From positions 806,001 to 870,000 of the forward strand of contig NZ_JPSY01000001.1 of the NCBI RefSeq assembly GCF_000763375.1: a stretch of DNA of 64,000 bases. The letters run 5' to 3'. The DNA comes from Microbacterium profundi (GTDB lineage: Bacteria > Actinomycetota > Actinomycetes > Actinomycetales > Microbacteriaceae). Made by a program: the position numbers and the translations under genes. The notes beneath the pieces were generated by a model. It had not been told where the DNA came from, did no database searches, and saw only the letters and a list, made by a program, of their open reading frames with translations. Below, in pieces: positions 24,970 through 33,769 of this stretch. Position 1 is the stretch's first letter. Each line of letters opens with the position of its first letter.

Positions 24970-27798
24970 GTGTCCACTCTCCTGTCGTCACTCGGGCGCT
25001 GGTCGTTCCGTCACCCGTGGCGCGTGCTCGTCGCCTGGCTCATCATCCTCGGTGTCGCCGGCGGCGGCGCGCTCGTGCTCAACCAGGGCACGGACAACTC
25101 GTTCAGCATCCCCGGCACAGAGTCGCAGGACGGTCTCGAGCAGCTTTCGCGCTCGTTCCCGCAGGTCAGCGGCACGAACGCGCAGTTCATCGTGGTCGCC
25201 GCGGACGGCGATTCGATCACGGATGACGAGTACCGCGACCCGATAGCGGATGCCGTGGACGAGCTGAGCGACCTCGACGGCGTCCTTGCCGTCACCTCTC
25301 CCTACGACGAGATGATCGACGGGATGATCAACGAGGACGAGACCGCGGCGATCGTCCAGCTGCAGTTCGACGGGCAGGCCACCGACGTCTCGGCCGAGAC
25401 GAAGGATGCGCTGACCGCCTCGGTCGACACGCTCGTAGGCGAACTGCCCGACGGTTCGCAGACCGAGCTCGGCGGAGATCTGTTCGCCATCTCGATCCCG
25501 GGGGTGACCCTCACGGAGGCCGTCGGCGTGGTCATCGCCCTGCTCGTGCTCATCGTCACGTTCCGGTCGTTCGTCGTCGCCGGGCTCCCCCTGCTCACGG
25601 CGATGCTGGGCGTCGGCATCTCCATGGCCGGCATCTTCGCCGCCACCGCCTTCGCCTCGGTGTCATCGACGACGCCGCTGCTCGCGCTGATGCTCGGGCT
25701 CGCGGTCGGCATCGACTACGCGCTGTTCATCATGGCCAGACATCAGGACCAGGTGCGCGACGGCGTCGACCCGGAAGAATCGGCCGCGCGCGCCGTCGGC
25801 ACCGCGGGATCCGCTGTCGTGTTCGCGGGCATCACCGTGCTGATCGCCCTGATCGGCCTCGGGTTCGCCGGCATCCCGTTCCTGACGACCATGGGCATCG
25901 CCGCATCCGTCGCGGTCGCCGTCGCCGTCGCGATCGCCGTGACACTGACACCTGCTGTGCTCGGATTCCTGAAGGGGCGCATCGTGGGCCGCCCGAAGAA
26001 GGTGCGCGCGACCCTTCGACAGGCTCAGGGATCGGATAGACCGGCCCAGGGCTCGTCGAAGGGTCCGCGGCGCGGATTCAGCGAGCGCTGGGTCGGCGGA
26101 GTGACGAAGCATCCGATCCTCACCTCGCTCGCGGTCGTGATCGGTCTCGGCGTCGTCGCCGTCCCCGCACTCAGCCTCAATCTCGCGCTGCCGAACGCCG
26201 GCGTTCTCGCCGCCGATGACGAGGCACGGCAGAGCTACGATCTCGTCGCGGACGAGTTCGGCCCCGGTTTCAACGGCCCTCTCGTGCTGACCGGCACGAT
26301 CGTCACGTCCACCGACCCGCTCACGCTGATGGAGGACCTCGGCGATGCTGTGGCCGAGATCGACGGGGTGAAGGAGGTCGCGCTCGCCACTCCGAACGAG
26401 ACTGCCGACACCGGGATCGTGCAGGTGATCCCAGAGACCGCGCCGGATGACCCGGCGACCAGCGACCTCGTGCGTGAGCTGCGCTCGCACCACGACGAGT
26501 GGCTCGAGGAATTCGGCATCGACGTCAAGGTGACCGGCTTCACCGCTGTCGCGATCGACATCTCCGACCAGCTCGGAAACGCCCTGCTGCCCTTCGGCGT
26601 CTTCGTGATCGGGCTGTCGCTCATCCTGCTGACGATCGTGTTCCGCTCGCTCTGGGTGCCGATCACCGCCGCCCTCGGCTACCTGCTGTCGATCGTCGCG
26701 GCGTTCGGCGTCGTCGGCGCGGTGTTCGAATGGGGCTGGTTCGCCGACGCGCTGCACGTCGCGAAGGTCGGCCCGATCATCAGCTTCATGCCGATCATCC
26801 TCATGGGTGTGCTTTTCGGGCTCGCGATGGACTACCAGGTGTTCCTGGTCTCCCGCATGCGCGAGGACTTCGTGCACGACCGGGACGGTCGCTCACCCGA
26901 CAGAAGCGTGCGCCGTGCGGCAGCTCTGCGCGCCGTGCGCAGCGGCTTCACCGGCTCTGCGAAGGTCGTGACCGCTGCGGGACTCATCATGTTCGCGGTG
27001 TTCGTGGCGTTCGTGCCAGAGGGCGATTCGTCCCTCAAGCCGATCGCGCTCGGCCTCGCTGCAGGCATCGCGATCGACGCGTTCCTCGTGCGGATGACGC
27101 TGATCCCCGCGCTCATGGCGATCCTCGGCGAGCGCGCCTGGGAGATCCCGAAGTGGCTGGAGAAGATCCTGCCCAGCGTCGACATCGAGGGCGAAGCCGT
27201 CGAGCGTGAGCGGCACCTTCTCTCCTGGCCTGGCGATGACTCGATCGTCGCGGCGGACGATCTCGTGCTGAGCGCGGATGCGCCGATCCTCGAAGGCGTG
27301 ACCCTGCGGATCGCCCCCGGCGCGGCACTCATCGCCACAGGTCTCGACGGCCGCGTGCGGCGTGCACTCGCGTTGGCGGTCGCCGGCAGGCTGACACCGG
27401 ATGCCGGCAGGCTCCGCGTCGCAGGACATCTGCTGCCCGGCCGGGCGCCCTGGGTGCGAAATCACGTCGGCTGCGTGCTGGTCGACGATGCGGATGCTGC
27501 GCTCATCGACCTTCGCGAAGCCCTGCGCGGCGCCCCGACTCTCGTCGTGATCGACGGCATCGACCGCTTCACCGGTGCTCAGCGCGATCAGGCGACGGCG
27601 ATGCTGCAGGATGCCGCGGCCGCAGCCGCTTCACGGGTGGAAGCGGGGACCTCGCGCCCGCTCGCGGTCTTCGCGACAGCATCCGACCCCGCGCTCGCAC
27701 GCACAATCCTCGCGGAAGCCGCCTGGCCCGCCGCCCAGCTCGTCGACCTCCGCCCCTTCATCGACGCTCCCACCGACATCACCGAGGTGAACGCATGA
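24970..27798 (+). CDS. MMPL-family (RND) exporter with fused degenerate ABC-ATPase-like C-terminal domain
   Basis: Membrane exporter of the MmpL/HpnN type, driven by proton motive force. Two repeats of one helix, an extracellular loop and five helices are visible. The proton-relay region motif LALMLGLAVGIDYALFIMARH (~240) recurs as MGVLFGLAMDYQVFLVSRMRE (~620). Residues ~758-942 do not belong to MMPL: DDLVLSADAPILEGVTLRIAPG followed by RRALALAVAGRLTPDAGRLRVAG mirrors an ABC nucleotide-binding domain, but the Walker A is replaced by GLDGRVRR, so it cannot bind ATP normally. An in-frame palindromic repeat lies in the central cytoplasmic loop. The GTG start at 24970 has ggagg 5-6 nt upstream. 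Confidence 0.9.
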   Translation: MSTLLSSLGRWSFRHPWRVLVAWLIILGVAGGGALVLNQGTDNSFSIPGTESQDGLEQLSRSFPQVSGTNAQFIVVAADGDSITDDEYRDPIADAVDELSDLDGVLAVTSPYDEMIDGMINEDETAAIVQLQFDGQATDVSAETKDALTASVDTLVGELPDGSQTELGGDLFAISIPGVTLTEAVGVVIALLVLIVTFRSFVVAGLPLLTAMLGVGISMAGIFAATAFASVSSTTPLLALMLGLAVGIDYALFIMARHQDQVRDGVDPEESAARAVGTAGSAVVFAGITVLIALIGLGFAGIPFLTTMGIAASVAVAVAVAIAVTLTPAVLGFLKGRIVGRPKKVRATLRQAQGSDRPAQGSSKGPRRGFSERWVGGVTKHPILTSLAVVIGLGVVAVPALSLNLALPNAGVLAADDEARQSYDLVADEFGPGFNGPLVLTGTIVTSTDPLTLMEDLGDAVAEIDGVKEVALATPNETADTGIVQVIPETAPDDPATSDLVRELRSHHDEWLEEFGIDVKVTGFTAVAIDISDQLGNALLPFGVFVIGLSLILLTIVFRSLWVPITAALGYLLSIVAAFGVVGAVFEWGWFADALHVAKVGPIISFMPIILMGVLFGLAMDYQVFLVSRMREDFVHDRDGRSPDRSVRRAAALRAVRSGFTGSAKVVTAAGLIMFAVFVAFVPEGDSSLKPIALGLAAGIAIDAFLVRMTLIPALMAILGERAWEIPKWLEKILPSVDIEGEAVERERHLLSWPGDDSIVAADDLVLSADAPILEGVTLRIAPGAALIATGLDGRVRRALALAVAGRLTPDAGRLRVAGHLLPGRAPWVRNHVGCVLVDDADAALIDLREALRGAPTLVVIDGIDRFTGAQRDQATAMLQDAAAAAASRVEAGTSRPLAVFATASDPALARTILAEAAWPAAQLVDLRPFIDAPTDITEVNA
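26010..26065. repeat. In-frame palindromic element within the MMPL gene (PEPVEGS family)
   Basis: acccttcgacaggctcaggg (26011-26030) is followed by an inverted copy cccagggctcgtcgaagggt (26045-26064). In this orientation it encodes LRQAQGSDRPAQGSSKGP. It falls in the cytoplasmic loop between the two MMPL halves, so it is probably tolerated. Confidence 0.85.
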
Positions 27799-29831
27799 CC
27801 CTCCCGATCGAGCGCGCCCGCTCGCGCAAGCCCATCACCTGGTTGACGATTCTCGGCATCGTGCTGCTGCCGGCAGCTGTCGGCGGCATCCTGGTCGCGG
27901 CCCTCCAGAACCCGACCGAGCGGCTGGACACCATGACCGCCGCCATCGTGAACCTCGACGAGCCCGTCACGATCAACGACCAGTACACGCCGCTCGGGCG
28001 ACAGTTGGCGTCTGGGCTCGTGGAGGGTTCGGACGAACTCGACTCCAACCTCACCTGGGTCATCTCGAACGAGGACGACGCCGCCGAGGGTCTTGCCGAC
28101 GGCAGCTACCAGGCCGTCATCACGATTCCCGCGGAGTTCTCTGCAGCGGCCACCTCTTCCGGACAGGCGATCTCCGACGGCGGCGGCACCGCTGAGCAGG
28201 CGACGATCGAGGTCACCACGCCGGATGACGGACTCGTCGCCGATGACCTCATCACCCAGCAGATCGCATCCGTCGCGACGTCCACGATGGGGACGATGCT
28301 GTCTGAGGCGACCATGGAGAATGTGCTGGTCGGCTTCACGACGATCGGCGACCAGATCGGCGAAGCCGCGACAGGTGCGCGGGAGCTGGCGACAGGTGCA
28401 CGAAGCGCAGCGGATGGCGCGGCCGCCCTTCCCGAGGGTGCGACTCAGCTCGCCGACGGTGCGTCGCAGCTCGGCACCGGTGCGTCGGAGCTCGCAGGCG
28501 GGCTCGGCACGATCGCTTCTGGGACGCGTGGTGCTGCCGACGGCGCCTCGACGCTGGGCTCGGGGCTGACCTCCGGGGCGTCTGCGCTCGAGGCGCCGGA
28601 CAGCGATCTGAACAAGTTGGCTGGTGCGGCGGCGACTGGTGCCGGCTACGCGAAGACTGCGGCGGATGGCACGCTCGCCACGGCGCAGTCCCTCGGCGGC
28701 AATGTCGCGAGCCTCGGTACGAACGCCGAAGACCTCGGTGCGCTCGTCCAGGAGTGCTACCTCTCGAACCCCGACACGGCGTTCTGCGACCGGCTCGCCG
28801 GGGTTGCGCAGAGCATCGGCGCTGACGCCGAGGCGATCGGCGCTGACGCCCAGTCCGCCGGCTCCGCCGCCGAAGCAGCCGGATACGCGAACGGATACGC
28901 GGGGAACGTCTCGACGGGCGTGAGCGCTCTCCCCAGCGCACTCGCCGGGCAGCTGCGAACCGCCGGAGACGGCGCACTCTCCCTCGCTGACGGCCTTTAT
29001 CGACTTGCCGATGGCACGGATCAGTCCGCTGCCGGCGCGAACTCCTTGAGCACGGGCGCCGTGGCATTGAGCGACGGTGCGACTGCGCTGTCCGATGGCG
29101 CGACCGAGCTGGCCTCTGGCGTGGACAAGCTCGCGACCGGGACCGGCGACCTCGCCGGCGGACTGAAGACGGCATCCGAGTCTCTCCCCTCGTTCGACGA
29201 TCAGGAATCGTCTTCGCTCGCATCCGTCATCGCCGATCCTGTGTCGTCGAACTCGTCGATGAACACGATCTTCGGTCCGACCGCCATCCCGCTGCTCGCA
29301 GCGGTGGTGCTGTGGTTCGGTGGTCTCGCATCGTTCATCGTGATGCGCGCCCACACCGCGCGCACGCTGACGTCGCGGCGCTCGTCGGCCGGCCTCGCGT
29401 TGCGTGCCTTCGCCCCCGCGGCCGCGGTCGGCGCAGGGCAGGGCGTGCTCGTCGCACTCATCGTGCAGTTCGTGGCGTCGTACGATGCCGCGGCGTGGTG
29501 GGCCTTCGCAGGCACGGCGGTCCTCGCTGGAGTCGCATTCGCCGCTGTGAACCAGGCGCTCGTCGCACTGTTCGGTGGGATCGGACGCTGGGTGAGCGCC
29601 CTCATCGGAGTCGTCGCCGTCGCGACCGGACTCGTCTCCACAGTGCCGGGGTGGCTCGCGTCGATCGGCCAGGCGCTGCCGACCGCCCCGGCGTTCACAG
29701 GACTGATCGCTGCGAACGGCAGCGCGCTCGCGAGCCTCGTGGTGTGGGGCGTGCTGTCGCTCATCGCCACGACGCTGATCGTCGCCGTGCGCCGGTCGAC
29801 CTCGACGAAGGCCGTGCTCGCCGGCGCCTGA
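27795..29831 (+). CDS. YhgE/Pip-family membrane protein
   Basis: Large membrane protein of the YhgE/Pip group, related to ABC-2 permeases and to type VII/ESX-accessory and phage-infection proteins; it is often encoded with MMPL exporters under TetR control. One N-terminal helix (TWLTILGIVLLPAAVGGILVAA) is followed by the family motif AIVNLDEPVTIN and a long extracellular region rich in short LxxGAxxLxxGAxxL repeats (for example LADGASQLGTGASELAGG). Five C-terminal helices start near PTAIPLLAAVVLWFGGLASF. The 678-residue length is normal. Its ATG overlaps the MMPL stop (ATGA), indicating joint production. Confidence 0.92.
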   Translation: MTLPIERARSRKPITWLTILGIVLLPAAVGGILVAALQNPTERLDTMTAAIVNLDEPVTINDQYTPLGRQLASGLVEGSDELDSNLTWVISNEDDAAEGLADGSYQAVITIPAEFSAAATSSGQAISDGGGTAEQATIEVTTPDDGLVADDLITQQIASVATSTMGTMLSEATMENVLVGFTTIGDQIGEAATGARELATGARSAADGAAALPEGATQLADGASQLGTGASELAGGLGTIASGTRGAADGASTLGSGLTSGASALEAPDSDLNKLAGAAATGAGYAKTAADGTLATAQSLGGNVASLGTNAEDLGALVQECYLSNPDTAFCDRLAGVAQSIGADAEAIGADAQSAGSAAEAAGYANGYAGNVSTGVSALPSALAGQLRTAGDGALSLADGLYRLADGTDQSAAGANSLSTGAVALSDGATALSDGATELASGVDKLATGTGDLAGGLKTASESLPSFDDQESSSLASVIADPVSSNSSMNTIFGPTAIPLLAAVVLWFGGLASFIVMRAHTARTLTSRRSSAGLALRAFAPAAAVGAGQGVLVALIVQFVASYDAAAWWAFAGTAVLAGVAFAAVNQALVALFGGIGRWVSALIGVVAVATGLVSTVPGWLASIGQALPTAPAFTGLIAANGSALASLVVWGVLSLIATTLIVAVRRSTSTKAVLAGA

Positions 29832-29849
29832 GCCGCAGCCCCGGCGGGA

Positions 29850-30090
29850 GGTGGTCCTTGACGCCGCTTCCCTGGGCGAGAGGCGACAAGTACAACCACC
29901 CCACGACGCCCCGCCACACGGGTCCCCTCAGCGGGTGGTCCTTGACGCCGCCTCCCGGCGGACGGAGCGGCACCACGCGACACCTCCCCGCCGCGGCCCC
30001 TCCCGCACGCGGCCCCTCCCGCACGCGGCCCCTCCCGGCGCGACACCTCCCGGCGCGGCCCCTCCCCGCCGCGGCCCCTCCCGCCGCGCA
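29850..30090 (+). repeat. Very GC-rich intergenic repeat region
   Basis: ggtggtccttgacgccgc occurs at 29850 and 29934. Further on, 16-bp units gcggcccctcccgcac start near 29993, 30009 and 30025 with degenerate copies to 30090. It follows the YhgE stop. No gene is supported before about 30100. Confidence 0.6.
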
Positions 30091-30099
30091 CCCTCGGTC

Positions 30100-30255
30100 G
30101 TCTATGCCAAGACACTGGATGCGGATGCCTGGGCCGCCCTCGCGCGATCAGTGACGCGCGAGTACGACGAGCGTCCGACCGAGGTCGTCAGCGAGGCGGA
30201 GTTCGTCTGGTACTCGGACGGTGTCGAGCACCATGCGGTGATCTCGCTGGGATGA
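30100..30255 (+). pseudogene. Possible small gene or gene remnant, unrecognised
   Basis: The frame ending at 30255 reads AKTLDADAWAALARSV, then TREYDERPTEVVSEAEFVWYSDG and VEHHAVISLG, with normal codon use and protein-like composition. No ATG or GTG start with a ribosome site exists nearby; upstream the frame runs into the GC-rich repeats. It could be the surviving 3' end of a gene whose beginning was replaced by repeats, or start at the CTG near 30115. Its family is not recognised. Confidence 0.3.
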
Positions 30256-30261
30256 GCCCGC

Positions 30262-31251
30262 TCAGCTCAGGCCGGAGTACGCGTGCAGACCCTTGAAGAA
30301 GACGTTGACGATCGTGAAGTTGAAGATCACGGCGGTGAAGCCGATGATCGCCAGCCACGCCGACCGGCTTCCGCGCCAGCCGCGGGTGGCACGTGCGTGG
30401 ATGTATCCCGCGTAGAGCACCCAGATGATGAAGGTCCAGGTCTCCTTGACGTCGAAGCCCCAGTAGCGGCCCCAGGAGTCCTGCGCCCAGATCGACCCGG
30501 CGATGAGCGTGAAGGTCCATAGGACGAACCCGACGGTGGCGAAGCGGAAAGCGAGTCCTTCGAGGCGCTCTGACCCCGGCAGCGTCGCGAGGAATCTCGG
30601 CCCCGGCTTCTCGACTTCCTCGGCGATGCGGCGCTCGCGGCGATGCTGCATCAACTGCAGCATCGACAGCGCTGCTGTCAGGGCGAAGAAAGCGGTGGCG
30701 AGCGATGCCACGAACACGTGGATCACGAGCCACACGCTCTTGAGCGGGTCCATCAGAGGTACGACGCCGACGTAGAAGCTCACCGCTGCAGCACCCATCA
30801 GCACGACGATGAGGCCGGTGATGAACGTGCCGAGGAATCGCAGGTCGACGCGCGTGAGCACCAGCAGGTAGACGAACACGATCAGGAGTGTGCCGATCAT
30901 CGCGAACTCGTACAGGTTCGCCCACGGCACGCGCTCGGCGGCGATACCGCGCAGCACGGTCGCGGCGAGATGGAACACGAAGGCGAGCCCGGTGAGCGTG
31001 GTACCGATGCGCTCCATCACGTGGCGCGGCTTCGCCGTCTCAGCGGATGCTGCGTCATCGGCCGCACCGGATGCGTCGGCAGCACCGACGCCCCCCGCAC
31101 CGACGAGCGCGGTCTCGCGCGCGCGGAGGCGGGCGTTGGACGTGGCCTCTGAGCGACGCGCGAGATCGAATGCGTAGGCGACGAAGGCTGCGGCGTAGAT
31201 CGCGATCGCCGTCCAGAGGAACAGGATCGAGAGGGAATCGAGGTCGGGCAT
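30262..31251 (-). CDS. ccsB: Cytochrome c biogenesis protein CcsB (CcsA family)
   Basis: Integral membrane haem-handling subunit of the system II (Ccs) cytochrome-c synthase; works with ResB to deliver and ligate haem to apocytochromes outside the membrane. The 329 residues form about eight helices. The tryptophan-rich haem-binding WWD-like signature appears as GSIWAQDSWGRYWGFDVKE (~residue 255), with conserved histidines in WLVIHVFVAS and ARATRGWRGS regions. It is the last gene of the PGM-tlpA-ccdA-resB-ccsB cluster. A TAGACT box overlapping the resB stop lies six nt before its ATG, so it may also have an internal leaderless promoter. Confidence 0.93.
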   Translation of the reverse strand: MPDLDSLSILFLWTAIAIYAAAFVAYAFDLARRSEATSNARLRARETALVGAGGVGAADASGAADDAASAETAKPRHVMERIGTTLTGLAFVFHLAATVLRGIAAERVPWANLYEFAMIGTLLIVFVYLLVLTRVDLRFLGTFITGLIVVLMGAAAVSFYVGVVPLMDPLKSVWLVIHVFVASLATAFFALTAALSMLQLMQHRRERRIAEEVEKPGPRFLATLPGSERLEGLAFRFATVGFVLWTFTLIAGSIWAQDSWGRYWGFDVKETWTFIIWVLYAGYIHARATRGWRGSRSAWLAIIGFTAVIFNFTIVNVFFKGLHAYSGLS

Positions 31252-31257
31252 GGTGCC

Positions 31258-31263
31258 AGTCTA
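31258..31263 (-). promoter_or_regulatory. -10 box TAGACT, internal leaderless promoter for ccsB
   Basis: The minus-strand TAGACT includes the resB stop codon TAG and is followed by ggcacc and the ccsB ATG. The match to the window's leaderless pattern is exact. Confidence 0.5.
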
Positions 31264-32979
31264 CTTTCTGAGGTCTTCGTCAGGAAGGTCGGACCCTTCG
31301 ACAGGCTCAGGGGCCGAGCGTGTGGTGGAAGTACGAGGCGCATCCAGCAGACGGGCATGACCCGCGACCAGATTGTCGACGGCTGCAGCGAGCGTCGGAT
31401 CCTCACCGCGGGCGAGACCCGCGTACTCGAGGTTCACGGCACTGTCGGAGGATGTCGCTTTGACCCACATGCGCCGTCGAGGAACGAACAACGCGAGCAT
31501 GAGACCCGTGAGCGCGAGCAACGCGAACACCAGTACCCACACGGCCGAGTCGTCGCGGTGGATCTGGAGCGAGGCGAACCGCTTCACGGACTCCCTGGAG
31601 TCGGTCGCACCGACCGGCGATTCATCCTCGAACGTGATCGTCCCGAGCCCGTTCGGCAGGTCGGCCGTCTCGCCCGGTACGAGCTCGATGGAGTCGACAT
31701 CAGTTGTACGACCGGTGAGCTTGGTCAGCTTCTCGGTGTCGAGCACGTACACCGAGCGCGGCGTGCCCTCGTCTATGCCGAGATCACCTTCGTAGACGTC
31801 GACCGTGAGCAGCGGCGACAAGAGGTCGCCGTGCGCAGAGGTGAAGGCCCCGCTGTCCAGCTTCGCGGCACTCGGGTAGAAGAAGGCTGCGATGCCGAGC
31901 TGCTCGGGCATGCCGTCGGTCACCTTGATGACACCGAGCGAAGTGAGGTTGCTGTCCTGCGGGAGGAACGGCACTGAGTTGTTGTACACCACATCGCCGT
32001 CCGCGTTGCGGACCGTGATGGTCGGCGCGTATCCGTTGCCGAGCAGGTAGATCTTGTCTCCTGCGATGCCGAGCGGATAGTTCACGCGCACGGACTCCTG
32101 TCGCGTCTCGCCGTTCTCGCGCACCGATACGTTGGCTGAGAAGTCGCCGGGCTGGCCGGACGCAGCGGTGCCGTACTTCTGGTACGTGACGTCGAACGAA
32201 TCGAGCGTCATCGCGTACGGGCGCAACACATCGTCACTGACGAAGCGACCGCGGTTCATCGACTCGTAATCGAGCAGCGTGTTGACGAACGTCTGCCCCT
32301 CGACGATCACGCGCTGCCCTGTGTATGCGAAGCTGCCGCCGATGCCGACCGTCAGCAGCACGCCGACGAGCGCGAGGTGGAAGATGAGGTTGCCCGTCTC
32401 GCGCCAGTACCCGCGTTCCGCAGACACCGAGTACGTGCGACCCCTGTCGTAGCGCTCGACGCGGTATCCGAGCGCCTTGAGCTGCTTCTGCGCGACATCG
32501 ATCGACCGGGCAGCCTCGGTGTCGGCATCCGCAGTTTCGCGCGTCACCTCACGGTGGTCCTCGAGTCGCCCCAGCCGCGCCGGAGTGCGCGGCGGACGTG
32601 CGCGCAGCGCCTTGAGGTGATGCTTGATGCGCGGGATGACGCAGCCCACGAGCGAGATGAACAGCAGCAGATATATCGCTGAGAACCACGGCGACAGGTA
32701 CACGTCGAACATCTTCATCGAGTCGAGCACCGGGAACAGATCGGGATTGTTGGCCTCCCACTGCGTGACGCCGTTCGGGTCCGCCATCCGCTGCGGGAAG
32801 ATCGACCCGGGGATCGCCGCGATCGCGAGTACGAGCAGCAGGATGATCGCCGTGCGCATCGATGTCAGCTGCCGCCAGCCCCATCGCAACCACCCGACGA
32901 ATCCGAGGCGCGGCTGGGTGATGGCGGAGTCGTCGCCGTCGATGTGGTCGGACGGACGGAGCGGATCGGAAGACGTCAC
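31261..32979 (-). CDS. resB: Cytochrome c biogenesis protein ResB
   Basis: Membrane component of the system II cytochrome-c synthase, partner of CcsB. Helices occur near the N-terminus (SMRTAIILLLVLAIAAIPGSIFPQR; MKMFDVYLSPWFSAIYLLLFISLVGCVIPRI, where WFSAIYLLLF is a family hallmark), near the middle (LIFHLALVGVLLTVGIG) and near the end (VWVLVFALLALTGLMLALFVPRR). A large extracytoplasmic domain lies between them. GTG 32979 with agaagga 4-5 nt upstream is preferred; an in-frame GTG at 33036 would overlap ccdA. The C-terminal tail encodes APEPVEGS from a dispersed palindromic element. Confidence 0.92.
   Translation of the reverse strand: MTSSDPLRPSDHIDGDDSAITQPRLGFVGWLRWGWRQLTSMRTAIILLLVLAIAAIPGSIFPQRMADPNGVTQWEANNPDLFPVLDSMKMFDVYLSPWFSAIYLLLFISLVGCVIPRIKHHLKALRARPPRTPARLGRLEDHREVTRETADADTEAARSIDVAQKQLKALGYRVERYDRGRTYSVSAERGYWRETGNLIFHLALVGVLLTVGIGGSFAYTGQRVIVEGQTFVNTLLDYESMNRGRFVSDDVLRPYAMTLDSFDVTYQKYGTAASGQPGDFSANVSVRENGETRQESVRVNYPLGIAGDKIYLLGNGYAPTITVRNADGDVVYNNSVPFLPQDSNLTSLGVIKVTDGMPEQLGIAAFFYPSAAKLDSGAFTSAHGDLLSPLLTVDVYEGDLGIDEGTPRSVYVLDTEKLTKLTGRTTDVDSIELVPGETADLPNGLGTITFEDESPVGATDSRESVKRFASLQIHRDDSAVWVLVFALLALTGLMLALFVPRRRMWVKATSSDSAVNLEYAGLARGEDPTLAAAVDNLVAGHARLLDAPRTSTTRSAPEPVEGSDLPDEDLRK
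31290..31316. repeat. Palindromic element half in the resB 3' end (PEPVEGS family)
   Basis: ggacccttcgacaggctcag is read on the minus strand in frame as PEPVEGS within the last ~20 residues of ResB. It is a single half-element rather than a full inverted pair. Confidence 0.75.
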
Positions 32980-33016
32980 GGCATCCTTCTGGTCGGCAGG
33001 TGAATCGGTGCGGAAA

Positions 33017-33769
33017 TCAGAGCGGGAGGATGACACTGCTCATCACCGCCCCGAGACGCGACATGATGTCGGTCCAGATTCCGGTGACCATGAGCACGCC
33101 GAGCAGGATCAGCAGCACGCCGCCGATGATGTTCATGAGGCGGATGTGGCGGCGCAGGAAGTCGATCGCCCTGGTCGCCCAGCCGAAACCGAGCGCGACG
33201 AGCAGGAACGGGATGCCGAGACCGAGGCTGTACGCGAGGCCGAGGAAGCCGGCGCGAGCGGGATCTCCGACGTTGATCGACAGCGCGACGATGGCCGCGA
33301 GTGTCGGCCCCATGCACGGAGCCCACCCGATGCCGAGTGCGACTCCGAGCAGAGGCGCACCGAAGATTCCGGCCTTGGAATCGACCTGGAAGCGGAATTC
33401 GCGCTGCATGAAGCCGAACAGTCCGAGGAACACGAGCCCCATGAGGATGATCACGACGCCCAGGACGCGGGTGATGATGTCGCCCCACCGCAGGAAGAAC
33501 ACGCCGGCCGTTCCGCTCAGCGCGGTGTAGGCGACGAACACGACGGCGAAGCCGAGGATGAACAGCAGCACGCCGAGCACGAGGCGGCCACGCCCGGCCT
33601 GGGCGGTCCCGTTCGCTGACCGCGGGGCCACCGCTCCCCCGAGGAACCCCAGATATCCCGGAACGAGCGGAAGCACGCAGGGTGAGACGAACGACACGAG
33701 TCCCGCGAGCATCGCGACCGGGATGGCGAGCCAGAGCGCACCGGAGCCGATCAGCTCCTGAGTGTTCAC
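33017..33769 (-). CDS. ccdA: Cytochrome c biogenesis thiol-disulfide transporter CcdA
   Basis: Membrane protein that carries reducing equivalents across the membrane to keep apocytochrome haem-site cysteines reduced, passing them to the TlpA/ResA-like protein encoded upstream. The 250 residues form six helices. The redox cysteines are in VSFVSPCVLPLVPGYLGFLGG (~30) and GIGWAPCMGPTLAAI (~160), the CcdA pair. The start is GTG at 33769, overlapping the tlpA stop (GTGA). ResB follows. The arrangement PGM, TlpA, CcdA, ResB, CcsB equals M. tuberculosis Rv0525-Rv0529. Confidence 0.95.
   Translation of the reverse strand: MNTQELIGSGALWLAIPVAMLAGLVSFVSPCVLPLVPGYLGFLGGAVAPRSANGTAQAGRGRLVLGVLLFILGFAVVFVAYTALSGTAGVFFLRWGDIITRVLGVVIILMGLVFLGLFGFMQREFRFQVDSKAGIFGAPLLGVALGIGWAPCMGPTLAAIVALSINVGDPARAGFLGLAYSLGLGIPFLLVALGFGWATRAIDFLRRHIRLMNIIGGVLLILLGVLMVTGIWTDIMSRLGAVMSSVILPL

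Noticed and set aside
27240..27798. A separate ABC-ATPase gene after MMPL
   Set aside because: The sequence is in one frame with MMPL without an internal start or stop, and it lacks Walker A and signature motifs, so it is a fused degenerate domain.
29832..30100. Small plus-strand gene in the GC-rich gap starting near 29851
   Set aside because: The frame consists of repeat-derived Arg/Pro-rich sequence. Only the part after ~30100 looks protein-like and is listed as a possible remnant.
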